Source of the DNA: Velamenicoccus sp964471325
GTDB lineage: Bacteria > Omnitrophota > Gorgyraeia > Velamenicoccales > Velamenicoccaceae
Direction of reading: 5' to 3'
NCBI GenBank assembly: GCA_964471325.1
Contig: CAYYFL010000003.1
Span: forward strand, 62,001 to 126,000
DNA length: 64,000 bases
Below the pieces are notes generated by a model. The model ran no database searches, was not told where the DNA came from, and was given only the letters and a program-made list of their open reading frames with translations. Position numbers and translations under genes: made by a program. Positions within the stretch are counted from its first letter, which is position 1; each line of letters starts with the position of its first letter. Shown here one piece after another: positions 15,422 to 23,274 of the stretch.

Positions 15422-15952
15422 ATGGAAAAGACGGCGAAGGATAAAGATATTTTTGGGTCCAAGCGTTTCCTCGGGATTCCTGTCGTTATTTTTTGCGGCC
15501 TATGCTTTTTTGCGCTGGCCGGCTCTGCGGCCGAACAGGGCCAGGAGAAGGTCAAGGCCAATGCCTTCATTAAATTGAAGGACGGCGGGGTCGTTGTCGG
15601 GCAGGTCTTGGGCAAGGAAGACGGCAACTACCGCATCATGACCTCTACGATGGGCCTCGTGACCATACGCGAGACGGATATCGCGAGCTTCGAAGACAGG
15701 GGTGAGTTGAACTGGGAGAAGTACCAGAAGGCCATTACGGAAAATCCCCAGACAATCTCCGGCATCCAGGACCTGTCCCAAGACCAGGAAGTGATAGCCA
15801 TCGTCTCCGATCCCAAGATCAAAGAGGCGATCGAGCGTCAGGACCTCGATTACCTGCGGACCAACGAGAAATTTCTCAGGTTTATGAACAACCCAAGGGT
15901 CAAACAGATCATTCAAAACACCCAGGAGACGGTCGAATCACAGTCAAAGTGA
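15422..15952 (+). CDS. Exported protein with an STI1-like C-terminal helical region
   Basis: A 176-residue protein with a hydrophobic signal or anchor at about residues 16-36. A small beta-rich segment (about 45-80, INxxxGxxxGxVxxxxxDGxY-like, LKDGGVVVGQVLGKEDGNYR) follows, and the C-terminal helical stretch (about 112-165) contains DPKIKEAIERQD, EKFLRFMNNPRVKQII. The repeated 'NP/DP plus helix' spacing recalls STI1/DP domains of chaperone cofactors. I do not assign a function. It has its own promoter and is followed after 7 bases by an 82-residue gene, probably co-expressed. Confidence 0.6.
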   Translation: MEKTAKDKDIFGSKRFLGIPVVIFCGLCFFALAGSAAEQGQEKVKANAFIKLKDGGVVVGQVLGKEDGNYRIMTSTMGLVTIRETDIASFEDRGELNWEKYQKAITENPQTISGIQDLSQDQEVIAIVSDPKIKEAIERQDLDYLRTNEKFLRFMNNPRVKQIIQNTQETVESQSK

Positions 15953-15959
15953 GGCCTAT

Positions 15960-16208
15960 ATGGCGGATAAGGTGAAGCTTAATTTCGGGGCGGAGCTCGT
16001 CGACGCGACGCCCATTGATATCAATCAGGCCAATGAATATTTCAACCAGTATTTCCTGGAGGACGGCACCGTCCTCAAGATGAAGCTGGTGGCGACAAAG
16101 GTCTTCCGGATCGATGACCGTTATGACGCCGAGGGTAACCCTGTTTACTTCGTTCAGTCCACGAACGTCCTTTCCGTCGATTCCCCGAAAGGGCTGAAGA
16201 AGAAATAA
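15960..16208 (+). CDS. Small cytosolic protein of unknown function
   Basis: An 82-residue protein without a signal or membrane segment: an acidic first half (INQANEYFNQYFLEDGTVLKMKLVATKVFRI) and a basic tail ending PKGLKKK. It starts 7 bases after the preceding gene with GAGG just before. I do not recognise the family. The 'LEDGTVLKMKLVATKVFRIDDRYD' type of segment looks like a compact beta domain. It is the last gene before a 680-base non-coding stretch. Confidence 0.6.
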   Translation: MADKVKLNFGAELVDATPIDINQANEYFNQYFLEDGTVLKMKLVATKVFRIDDRYDAEGNPVYFVQSTNVLSVDSPKGLKKK

Positions 16209-16223
16209 GCAGCTTCTTGATTT

Positions 16224-16422
16224 GACCCCTTGCTTAAGCATCCGCCACTCATGCATTGGCGGATGTCCGCCGACGCAGTGGTGGCGGACACTTGGAAATT
16301 TTTGCCACGAGGGCCTGGCTATCTTCGCCAGCCGGCCACTCGGCAAAAATTTTCCTGGTCTGCTGGAACAGCAGACCGAGTAAGCCTCGGGGTTGTTTAG
16401 CCCGCCCTTAGGGCGGGCTAAA
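16224..16422 (+). repeat. Modular hairpin element 2 (not followed by a ribosome binding site)
   Basis: It begins at GACCCCTTGCTTAAGCA and closes with TAAGCCTCGGGGTTG. Inside are TCCGCCA/TGGCGGA, TGTCCGCC/GGCGGACA, the long 'AAATTTTTGCCACGAGGG...CCACTCGGCAAAAATTTT' hairpin shared with elements at 38250 and 39829, and GGTCTGCT/AGCAGACC. It ends in a perfect hairpin TTTAGCCCGCCC-TTA-GGGCGGGCTAAA (16396-16422). CAAGAAAACG follows in place of the usual AAGGAGG, and no gene starts for about 460 bases, so this copy looks orphaned. Confidence 0.75.
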
Positions 16423-16457
16423 CAAGAAAACGCTTTCTTGAAAAGCTGTTTTTTCCC

Positions 16458-16571
16458 TTGTTTGGCCCGGTAAAATCCGTAAACTTGTCTATACAAGAAA
16501 GGAGCGGGTGCGAGAGAGTCGCACTAAGCGCTTCACTCATCAAGGCTGGCTAACCCCAGCCTTCTTTTTTT
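16458..16571 (+). ncRNA. Putative small RNA or terminated leader
   Basis: Three hairpins lie in a row: CTTGT/ACAAG (16484-16497), GTGCGA/TCGCAC (16508-16524) and the intrinsic terminator AAGGCTGG/CCAGCCTT followed by seven Ts (16542-16571). A weak promoter-like pair, TTGTTT-16-TAAACT, lies just upstream (16458-16485). No ORF fits within it. It may be an independent small RNA of about 80 bases or the terminated leader of a longer transcript. I do not recognise a known riboswitch. Confidence 0.45.
16542..16571 (+). terminator. Intrinsic terminator
   Basis: An 8-bp stem AAGGCTGG/CCAGCCTT with a 6-base loop is followed by CTTTTTTT. It ends any transcript coming from the 15342 promoter or from the putative small RNA. 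Confidence 0.85.
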
Positions 16572-16836
16572 GTGAGCCCACAATTTACGGAATGATAATG
16601 AACGTAAATTGTTTGGGCGAACAAAACCCGCCAAAGCAGTAGTGGCGGGTGGATCGGTGAGGTCATCCGTCTTCACAAGGAACCATCTCTGCCTGCCGGC
16701 AGGCAGGAATTATCCCGCACGGCTTATAGCCGTGCGGAGCACTCCGAAGCTTGCGAAGAGAATTTCGTGCCCGGCAACCCTGGGCAAGAAATTTTCGAGC
16801 GTTCAAGCGAGGAGAAGCCGCGTCCCGCGATTTCTA
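16572..16836. repeat. Hairpin-dense intergenic stretch
   Basis: No credible ORF. Five hairpins follow one another: CCCACAATTTACG/CGTAAATTGTTTGGG, ACCCGCCA/TGGCGGGT, the palindrome CTGCCTGCCGGCAGGCAG, CCGCACGGCT-TAT-AGCCGTGCGG, and an AT-rich pair GAATTTC/GAAATTTTC around CCC/GGG. None has a T-run. Such packing suggests accumulated palindromic repeats rather than one structured RNA. Confidence 0.6.
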
Positions 16837-16865
16837 TTCAAAATCCCCCTCTCTCAGGGTATAAT
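16837..16865 (+). promoter_or_regulatory. Promoter of the small membrane protein/trpB2 unit
   Basis: A perfect TATAAT (16860-16865) has a poor -35 box TTCAAA (16837-16842) at 17 bases. The next start codon is at 16889, with AGGAGG at 16880-16885. Confidence 0.5.
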
Positions 16866-16888
16866 GATGTCCTAAAAACAGGAGGATT

Positions 16889-17170
16889 ATGCCCTATAAT
16901 TCCTTTGACCCCGTGCTTCAGGATAGCGAAGTGTTCCGCAACGCGGTGATAGAGGCCTTTACGCAGGCCTCCCAGCATCTTCAGAGGCCCTCATGGGTGG
17001 ATGCCTGGGGACAGTTTATCCGGCAGCATCCGTGGATTTCGCTGGGGGCGGCGTTTCTGGTCATCTTTCTGCTGACGGCGTTCATCCGCGAGCTGATTTG
17101 CGGTTATCTTAAAACCAATGAGATTCTTGTCCGTCTCAGAAGGCTGGAAGAGAAATTCAAGGAAAAATAA
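16889..17170 (+). CDS. Small single-pass membrane protein
   Basis: A 93-residue protein: an amphipathic N-terminal half (MPYNSFDPVLQDSEVFRN...), one membrane helix at about residues 48-68 (WISLGAAFLVIFLLTAF) and a charged C-terminal helix ending RRLEEKFKEK that could be a coiled coil. A strong AGGAGG site precedes it. It is 12 bases upstream of trpB2 and probably co-transcribed, though no functional link is apparent. I do not recognise the family. Confidence 0.65.
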   Translation: MPYNSFDPVLQDSEVFRNAVIEAFTQASQHLQRPSWVDAWGQFIRQHPWISLGAAFLVIFLLTAFIRELICGYLKTNEILVRLRRLEEKFKEK

Positions 17171-17182
17171 GGAGTAGGTCGT

Positions 17183-18547
17183 ATGCGCGCTTCAGAAGAA
17201 AAGATATTCTTGCCTGAAAAAGACATCCCCCGCGCGTGGTATAACGTTGCCGCAGACCTGCCGTTTGAGCTGGCGCCGCCCATGAATCCGGCGACGAAAA
17301 AACCCCTGGATCCCAAGGAACTGGAGCCGATATTCCCAAGATCCCTGATCAAGCAGGAGTTGAGCCGCGAACGCTGGATCGATATCCCGGACGAGATCCG
17401 CGGGATTTACAAGATCTGGCGGCCGGCACCCCTGAAACGGGCCGTACGCCTTGAGAAGGCCTTAAAGACACCGGCAAGGATCTATTACAAGGATGAATCT
17501 TTGAGCCCTCCGGGCAGCCACAAAGCCAACACGGCCATCGCCCAGGTGTATTACAACAAAAAAGAAGGCGTCAGCCGCATCTGCACGGAGACAGGCGCAG
17601 GCCAGTGGGGCTCTGCCTTGTCCCACGCCTGCAGCATCTTTGGATTGAAGTGCACCGTTTACATGGTCAAGGTGAGCTTTGAGCAAAAACCCCACAGGAA
17701 ATCCCTTATGCATATCTGGGGCGCCGAAGTCTTTGCGTCCCCTTCGGAGCATACCCGCGCCGGCCGGGAGATCCTTAAAAAGCATCCCCACACGCCGGGA
17801 AGCCTGGGGATTGCCATTTCCGAGGCGGTCGAAGACGCGGCGACGCATGACGACGCCAAGTATTCTTTAGGGAGCGTCTTGAATCACGTGCTTTTGCATC
17901 AGTCCGTGATCGGTCTGGAAACCAAAAAACAGCTCAAGATGATCGGCGAAAAACCGGACGTCCTTGTCGGGTGTGTCGGCGGCGGCAGTAATTTTGCGGG
18001 GCTTGTGTTCCCGTTCGTCAAGGACAAGCTCAGAGGGGCCAAGATCGATTTCGTGGCCGTAGAACCGACGGCGTGTCCGACAATGACCGCCGGGCCCTTC
18101 TGTTACGATTATGGGGACACGGCCAAGCTGACGCCGCTGTTGAAGATGTATACACTCGGTCACAGCTTCATTCCGCCCGGCATCCACGCCGGCGGGCTGC
18201 GTTATCACGGCTGTGCACCTCTCGTGAGCGCGCTGATCGATAAAAAGATCATCCGTCCCGTTTCCGTTTCCCAGACGGGGATCTTTTCTTCGGCGATCCT
18301 TTTTGCCAAGACCGAGGGGCATCTGCCTGCGCCGGAGACCGCGCACGCCATCCATGCCGGCATCCAGGAGGCCCTGGTTGCCAGGGAACAGAAGAAAGCC
18401 AAATGCATCGTGATCAATTACAGCGGTCATGGCCATTTTGACCTGACCGCTTATGACAATTATCTTTCCGGGAACCTCAAGGATTTCCACTATCCGAAGG
18501 AGATGATCGAGGAGGCCTTAAAAGAACTCAAAGGCCTTGGCGTCTAA
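17183..18547 (+). CDS. trpB: Tryptophan synthase beta chain, TrpB2 type
   Basis: A PLP enzyme condensing indole and serine to tryptophan. The 454-residue length and N-terminal extension mark the TrpB2 class, common in archaea and anaerobic bacteria. The PLP lysine is Lys114 in SPPGSHKANTA; GAGQWGSALSHA and the phosphate loop CVGGGSNFAG are also present. No trpA or other trp gene lies in the window, so it may salvage free indole, as has been proposed for TrpB2 enzymes, or work with a distant pathway. The ribosome binding site is weak (GGAG at 17171-17174). Confidence 0.93.
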   Translation: MRASEEKIFLPEKDIPRAWYNVAADLPFELAPPMNPATKKPLDPKELEPIFPRSLIKQELSRERWIDIPDEIRGIYKIWRPAPLKRAVRLEKALKTPARIYYKDESLSPPGSHKANTAIAQVYYNKKEGVSRICTETGAGQWGSALSHACSIFGLKCTVYMVKVSFEQKPHRKSLMHIWGAEVFASPSEHTRAGREILKKHPHTPGSLGIAISEAVEDAATHDDAKYSLGSVLNHVLLHQSVIGLETKKQLKMIGEKPDVLVGCVGGGSNFAGLVFPFVKDKLRGAKIDFVAVEPTACPTMTAGPFCYDYGDTAKLTPLLKMYTLGHSFIPPGIHAGGLRYHGCAPLVSALIDKKIIRPVSVSQTGIFSSAILFAKTEGHLPAPETAHAIHAGIQEALVAREQKKAKCIVINYSGHGHFDLTAYDNYLSGNLKDFHYPKEMIEEALKELKGLGV

Positions 18548-18601
18548 AAGGATGAACAAAAACCGTTTGGATTATCTAACACAAAGGAAGAAGAGAGAAC
18601 C

Positions 18602-18922
18602 ATGATCACTTATGAGGATTTCAGGAAGGCAGAGTTGAAGATCGCGACAATCAAGACGGCCGCACCCCACCCCCAGGCGGACCGCCTTTATGTCCTGACC
18701 GTCGATGCAGGCGGAACGATCAAGCAGATCGTCGCCGGCATCCGTCTTTTTTATGAAGCCGAAAAGCTCGTCGGCCGCCAAGTCGTCCTCGTCGACAACC
18801 TGGAGCCGGCGGTCATCCGCGGTGTCGAGAGCCAGGGGATGCTCCTGGCGGCTTCCGACGACACGGGCGTTTCCGTACTTTCGCCCGACCGCACCGTCAA
18901 AGAAGGCAGCGTCGTTAAATAA
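18602..18922 (+). CDS. tRNA-binding (MetRS C-terminal-like) domain protein
   Basis: The 106-residue protein consists of a single EMAP/Trbp111-like OB fold, as found at the C terminus of methionyl-tRNA synthetase: DFRKAELKIATIKTAAPHPQADRLYVLTVDAG, then the IVAGIRLFYE and GMLLAASD elements. Free-standing versions bind the outer corner of tRNA as dimers, and some are annotated as the MetRS beta subunit. It lies 54 bases after trpB2 with a GAAGAGAGAACC leader. Whether the genome's main MetRS lacks its own copy of the domain cannot be seen here. Confidence 0.87.
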   Translation: MITYEDFRKAELKIATIKTAAPHPQADRLYVLTVDAGGTIKQIVAGIRLFYEAEKLVGRQVVLVDNLEPAVIRGVESQGMLLAASDDTGVSVLSPDRTVKEGSVVK

Positions 18923-18962
18923 CCCCCTTGAGGGAAAAAGGTGCCGTGCGCCGGACAACCCT

Positions 18963-19385
18963 ATGAAGATATTTTCTCAAGAATTGACTTATCAAACCAA
19001 GGGGCATTGCGATATCGTCGATATATCGTCGGATGTTTCCGGCGTCGTGGCGCGTTCGGGCTTGAAAGAAGGGACGGCGTTTGCTTTTGTCGTCGGTTCC
19101 ACAGCCGGCCTGACGACCTGTGAATATGAGCCAGGCTTGGAACAGGACATCAAGGATTTTTTCGAGAAGCTTATCCCGGAGAAGAAGGGATACCATCATG
19201 ATGCGACCTGGGGGGACGCCAATGGTTTTTCCCACCTGCGTGCTTCGCTGTTGAAGCCGTCTCTCGCCGTTCCTTTCTTGAAAGGCAGGCTTGCTTCCGG
19301 CACCTGGCAGCAGATCGTCCTGGTTGATTTCGATAACCGTCCCCGCGAGAGAACGGTTCTTGTCCAACTTCAAGGAGAGCCATGA
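18963..19385 (+). CDS. YjbQ/UPF0047 family protein
   Basis: A 140-residue single-domain protein of the YjbQ (UPF0047) family, some of whose members have been called secondary thiamine-phosphate synthases. Visible signatures are FAFVVGSTAGLTTCEYEPG near residue 42, HHDATWGDANGFSHLRASLL with the conserved His/Asp/Asn set, and GTWQQIVLVDFDNRPRERTV. The ATG at 18963 starts the family domain exactly; the longer frame upstream covers the previous gene and is rejected. It overlaps the next gene by 4 bases. Confidence 0.9.
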   Translation: MKIFSQELTYQTKGHCDIVDISSDVSGVVARSGLKEGTAFAFVVGSTAGLTTCEYEPGLEQDIKDFFEKLIPEKKGYHHDATWGDANGFSHLRASLLKPSLAVPFLKGRLASGTWQQIVLVDFDNRPRERTVLVQLQGEP

Positions 19386-19903
19386 TCGTCTTGCGGCAGG
19401 TGGTCCCTTCGGACGTGTGTTTAGCCTGCGACGGCTGTTGCCGTTTCGCCGAGAACCCGAGCGTCTGGTCGCCTTTGTTCCTTTTCGAGGAGATCAGGGA
19501 GCTGACGCAAAAAGATATCGTCCCCAGCTGTGTCTTCAGCCATGAGGGTGCCTCCGGCCACCAGGCGGCGCGCATCGACCTCGTGGCCGACGGGGATCAT
19601 TTCATCTGTTCCTGTTTCGACGCCTCCGGCCGGAAATGCAAGATATATCCTTCCCGGCCGCTCGATTGCCAGATCTATCCGTTCCTTCTGGCGCGCCACG
19701 AGGGACAGGCGGTCCTTGCCGTGGATACCAAGTGCCCGTATATCCGCGAACACCTGGAGGATGCCTTGACCCGCGAATACATTGTCTATCTTAAAAAGTT
19801 TCTTCTTTCGCAGGCCTTCAAGGATGCGGCGGCGAGAGAGCCGCGGCTATTCCAGGAATATCCGTCGGATTATGATGTCGTGGCCGTCTTGCCTGGACTT
19901 TGA
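19382..19903 (+). CDS. YkgJ-type cysteine-cluster protein
   Basis: A 173-residue protein with an N-terminal cysteine motif CLACDGCC (Cys13, 16, 19, 20) and later cysteines in CFDASGRKCKIYPSRPLDCQIYPF, the pattern of the CxxCxxCC (YkgJ, UPF0153) family thought to bind Fe-S or Zn. The function is not established. Translation is coupled to yjbQ by an ATGA overlap. It is followed by DUF2156 and pabBC in one run. A redox or metal-handling role is an inference from the cysteines only. Confidence 0.83.
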   Translation: MIVLRQVVPSDVCLACDGCCRFAENPSVWSPLFLFEEIRELTQKDIVPSCVFSHEGASGHQAARIDLVADGDHFICSCFDASGRKCKIYPSRPLDCQIYPFLLARHEGQAVLAVDTKCPYIREHLEDALTREYIVYLKKFLLSQAFKDAAAREPRLFQEYPSDYDVVAVLPGL

Positions 19904-19915
19904 TCCTATAGACAC

Positions 19916-20824
19916 ATGAAACTTCGTCTTCTTCGTCTTTCTGACCGCGGGATCTTCGATCGTTATCTCTCAAGGGTCCGCCGGCCGCTGGCGGCGTATG
20001 CCTTTGCCAACATCGTCGTCTGGCGCCGCTTGTTTGCGATCCGCTGGGCCTTTGTGCAGGATGCCTTGTGTTGTTTTTTTGAAAATAGGGCCGGTTGTTT
20101 TATGTATCTGCCGCCCCTCGGCTGCGGCGATGAAGGGATCTTGAAAGAGTGTTTCCGGTTCATGGAAGAGAAAAACCGCAACCGGGACATCTCGCGCATC
20201 GAAAACGCGGCCGCAGAGGATCTGGCTGTGTTCGATCATAAAACCTTTCGTCATTACAAGAAATGCGACGAGTATGTCGTGCGCCGTCGAGACATGGCCG
20301 CGCTCGCCGGCAACAGCTACCGGCACCAGAGGAACCTTTGCAATTATTTTGAAAAACACTGCCGGGCCCGGGTGCGGGCGTACCGGCCGGGCGACCGCCG
20401 CGCGGTTTTGGGCCTCTATGACCGGTGGGCGGCGCAGCGAAGAGAGAAAGGGCGCGATGATATTTATCTGGCGATGCTCGACGACAGCCGCCGGGTCTTG
20501 GAGGCCATGCTGGGGTCGTTTGCGGGGTTGAAAGCGAAAGCTGTGGTCGTGGAGTGCGGCGGCCGCCCGGCGGCCTTCAGCTCCGGTTTTCTTCTCTCCG
20601 ACGGGAAATTCTGCATTAACTTTGAATTTGCGGACCTCGCCCTGAAGGGGATCGCCGCCTATGTCTTCCGGGAATTCAGCCGTCGCTGCAGCCTCTCTGA
20701 AGAGATCAACATCATGGATGCCGTCGGTCTTGATAACATCCGCCGGACAAAAGAAATGTACCATCCGGCGCAGATCGTCCCGAATTACACCGTTCTCCTG
20801 AAAGATGATGCATGTTTCCTATAA
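19916..20824 (+). CDS. DUF2156 (acyltransferase-like) protein
   Basis: A 302-residue protein matching DUF2156, the twin-GNAT fold also found as the C-terminal domain of MprF-type lysyl-phosphatidylglycerol synthases. Seen here: LSDRGIFDRYLSR at the start, FMYLPPLGCG, YRHQRNLCNYFEKH and YHPAQIVPNYTVLL at the end. There is no membrane part, so it is the stand-alone form, whose substrate is unknown. An aminoacyl- or acyl-transfer reaction is likely. It overlaps pabB by 20 bases. Confidence 0.82.
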   Translation: MKLRLLRLSDRGIFDRYLSRVRRPLAAYAFANIVVWRRLFAIRWAFVQDALCCFFENRAGCFMYLPPLGCGDEGILKECFRFMEEKNRNRDISRIENAAAEDLAVFDHKTFRHYKKCDEYVVRRRDMAALAGNSYRHQRNLCNYFEKHCRARVRAYRPGDRRAVLGLYDRWAAQRREKGRDDIYLAMLDDSRRVLEAMLGSFAGLKAKAVVVECGGRPAAFSSGFLLSDGKFCINFEFADLALKGIAAYVFREFSRRCSLSEEINIMDAVGLDNIRRTKEMYHPAQIVPNYTVLLKDDACFL

Positions 20825-22226
20825 GTTGATCAAAGGCCCGGCGCCTGTGCGCCGGTATTTTGGGTCTTTTTCCGGCGAACCGCACGCATTCCTCTTGGAG
20901 AGCGCGCAGGGGCATTCCCGGCGCGGCCGTTTTTCTTTTTTCGGCGTTTTACCTTTTGCCGTCTTGCGCTGCCAGAACGGCCGCACGACACTCAAGAAAG
21001 GAAACAGGGAAGAGGAGATCAAAGATTCTGTCGGCGGCTTCTTGCGGTCGTGCCTGGAAGAATACGTCCTGGCCGAAGATGAGCGCCTGGCCTATCCGTT
21101 TTTGTGCGGGGCGGCGGGATTCGTGGGGTATGATTTTGGTTTTTCTTTCGAGAATATCCGGCGCAGGAAAAAACCTCCGACAGGCGTGCCCGATGTCCTG
21201 TTCGGCCTTTATGATGGCGCCGCCGTCTTCGACCGGCTCAAAAACGAGATGCTTGTTTTTTCAAGCGGTTTTCCCGAACACGGGCGCAGCCGCAAGAAAA
21301 GGGCCCGGCGGCGCCTCGAAGAGATGCTGGCCGCGCTGGAAGCATCCGGGCCAGACGGGCGCGTTTTGCGCCAGGAGCCATTTTTGCCGGGCCCGTCTGA
21401 CTGGCGGTCAGATTTTACCAAAAAAGGATATCTTGCGGCGGTCAGGAAGGCCAAGGGGCATATCGCGGCAGGCGACATTTACCAGATCAACCTGTCTCAG
21501 CGGTTCACCGGCCGTACCTCTTTGGAAGACTGGCAGCTTTATGAACGTCTCGTCCGCGCTTTTCCCGTTTCTTTCGGCGCATTTTTTCGCGGCGATGATT
21601 TCAGCATTATCAGCGCTTCTCCCGAACAATTTTTGTCTTACGACGGCAGGACGGTGACGACGAGGCCGATGAAGGGGACGCGCCCCAGGACGGGCGACCG
21701 CCGCAAAGATGGGCGGAACAGGCGGGAGCTGTGGGAGAGCGCAAAAGAGAAGGCGGAGTTGTTGATGGTCGTCGATCTGGAGCGTAACGATCTCGGACGG
21801 GTCTGCGACTACGGCACGGTGCGTCTGCGCCAGAAGCGGACCATCGAGGCCTACCGGACGGTCTTTCAGGCGACGTCGGAGATCGAAGGCCGGCTTGGCC
21901 CCAGTTGCGACCGTTGGGATTTATTGAGGGCTTGTTTCCCCGGCGGGTCGATAACGGGGTGTCCGAAGATCCGCGCCATGGAATTGATCGAGGAGCTGGA
22001 GCCTGTAGCCCGCGGCATCTATACGGGGTCGCTGGGATATATGAGTTTCCATGAGACGCTGCAATTCAGCATCCTCATCCGCACGCTTCTGAAACAAAAA
22101 GAGAGGGTGAGCTTTCATGTCGGCGGCGGCATTGTCGCGGATTCGGATCCCCGGAAGGAATATGAGGAGACCCTGGTCAAGGCACGCGTTTTATTCGAGG
22201 CCTTGACAGGAAAGCAGGAGTTATGA
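20805..22226 (+). CDS. pabB: Aminodeoxychorismate synthase component I
   Basis: Converts chorismate plus ammonia to 4-amino-4-deoxychorismate for folate. The 473-residue protein has the chorismate-binding signatures: INLSQRF, PMKGTRPRTG, DLERNDLGRVC and GSITGCPKIRAMELIEELEP. It could in principle be an anthranilate synthase, but the adjoining pabC decides for PabB. No glutaminase (pabA) lies in the window; it may be elsewhere, shared with TrpG. The start overlaps the DUF2156 gene by 20 bases and the end overlaps pabC by 4. Confidence 0.92.
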   Translation: MMHVSYKLIKGPAPVRRYFGSFSGEPHAFLLESAQGHSRRGRFSFFGVLPFAVLRCQNGRTTLKKGNREEEIKDSVGGFLRSCLEEYVLAEDERLAYPFLCGAAGFVGYDFGFSFENIRRRKKPPTGVPDVLFGLYDGAAVFDRLKNEMLVFSSGFPEHGRSRKKRARRRLEEMLAALEASGPDGRVLRQEPFLPGPSDWRSDFTKKGYLAAVRKAKGHIAAGDIYQINLSQRFTGRTSLEDWQLYERLVRAFPVSFGAFFRGDDFSIISASPEQFLSYDGRTVTTRPMKGTRPRTGDRRKDGRNRRELWESAKEKAELLMVVDLERNDLGRVCDYGTVRLRQKRTIEAYRTVFQATSEIEGRLGPSCDRWDLLRACFPGGSITGCPKIRAMELIEELEPVARGIYTGSLGYMSFHETLQFSILIRTLLKQKERVSFHVGGGIVADSDPRKEYEETLVKARVLFEALTGKQEL

Positions 22227-23083
22227 AACAGCTATATCTTGACGGGCATTTTATCCGGCAGGCTGCGGCCGGCACCGGCGCGGCCTGCCTGAAGTCAGGT
22301 GCCGGTTTGTTTGAGACCATGCGCGTGCGCCATGCCAGGGTGTATCTTCTAGAGAGGCACCTGGAACGCTTGTATGCAAGCTGTCCGGTTGTCGGCCTTA
22401 AAGCCCCGAGCTGCCGGGGACTTGCGGGGGCTGTGAGGGAATTGATCCGGCGTAACGGCCTGCGGGATGGCGCCCTGCGGTTGGTTGTTTCGACAGCCCC
22501 TGCTGCCAATGGGGTTTGTGGCGGGGCGAGTCGCCGCAAAACAGAAGTTTGCATAGTGGAGAGGCCGTTGCCCGTCGAGATTTCTTCGAAGAAAGCCCCT
22601 GTGTTTTCCGCCGTTCTGTACGATAAAGAACGGGCTGGGTTTTCCGGCGTCCCTTGCGTGAAAACCACTCATCGGGATTTTTACCGCCGTGTCGGCCTGT
22701 TTGCCGCTTCCCGCAAAGCGGATGAGGCGTTTTTCCTGAATGCCGGCTTTGAGGTGGTGGAAGGGTCGCGCACGAACGTCTTTTGTGTCAAGCAGGGGGA
22801 TGTCCTGACGCCGTCCCTGGAGGGCGGCTGTCTGCCCGGCATCACGCGAGCGAGAGTTTTGGAACTCCTGGCCGGCATGAAGGTCCGTTGTTATGAGACG
22901 GCATTCGGCCCCGAATGGCTCTATGGCTGCGATGAGATCTTTGTGACGAACGCCCTCGTTGGCGTTGCGGCCGTGACACGATACAACGGCAAGCCTGTCG
23001 GTTGCGGCCATCCGGGACCGGTGACCAGCCGTCTCGTCACGGTTTATCAAAACGACATTGAGAAGACGTGCCGTATCCGGTAG
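22223..23083 (+). CDS. pabC: Aminodeoxychorismate lyase, class IV PLP fold
   Basis: Removes pyruvate from aminodeoxychorismate to give p-aminobenzoate. The 286-residue protein shows the class IV aminotransferase landmarks: GLFETMRV near residue 30, the probable PLP lysine in CVKTTHRDFYRR, EVVEGSRTNVF and GCLPGITRARVLEL. It may also be a branched-chain aminotransferase-like enzyme, but the ATGA overlap with pabB supports PabC. It ends the folate-precursor run that starts with yjbQ. Confidence 0.9.
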   Translation: MKQLYLDGHFIRQAAAGTGAACLKSGAGLFETMRVRHARVYLLERHLERLYASCPVVGLKAPSCRGLAGAVRELIRRNGLRDGALRLVVSTAPAANGVCGGASRRKTEVCIVERPLPVEISSKKAPVFSAVLYDKERAGFSGVPCVKTTHRDFYRRVGLFAASRKADEAFFLNAGFEVVEGSRTNVFCVKQGDVLTPSLEGGCLPGITRARVLELLAGMKVRCYETAFGPEWLYGCDEIFVTNALVGVAAVTRYNGKPVGCGHPGPVTSRLVTVYQNDIEKTCRIR

Positions 23084-23129
23084 AATAGCTTTAAGCTGTA
23101 AGTTATAAAACATAAGTTAGGAAGAAAAT

Positions 23130-23249
23130 ATGAACTTTAAAGATTTGAAGGTTTGGAGTAAGGCACACAGTTTAGCGCTCGCAAATGATGGCGTTTTTAA
23201 GGATATGTTTGCTAAGTCTGAAGAGATAGGAAAGATGCTCAGGGTTTGA
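23130..23249 (+). pseudogene. Remnant of a four-helix-bundle (23S rRNA intervening-sequence type) protein
   Basis: A 39-residue frame begins MNFKDLKVWSKAHSLAL, the unmistakable N terminus of the S23/four-helix-bundle family (normally about 115-125 residues). It then jumps directly to KSEEIGKMLRV, which matches the C-terminal helix of the same family. About 75-80 residues in the middle are missing, so this looks like an internal deletion. Degenerate TTATAAAACATAAG/GACTTAAAACTTATGACTTAT repeats flank it and may have caused the deletion. Confidence 0.75.
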
Positions 23250-23274
23250 TGAAAAAGCTTAGGACTTAAAACTT

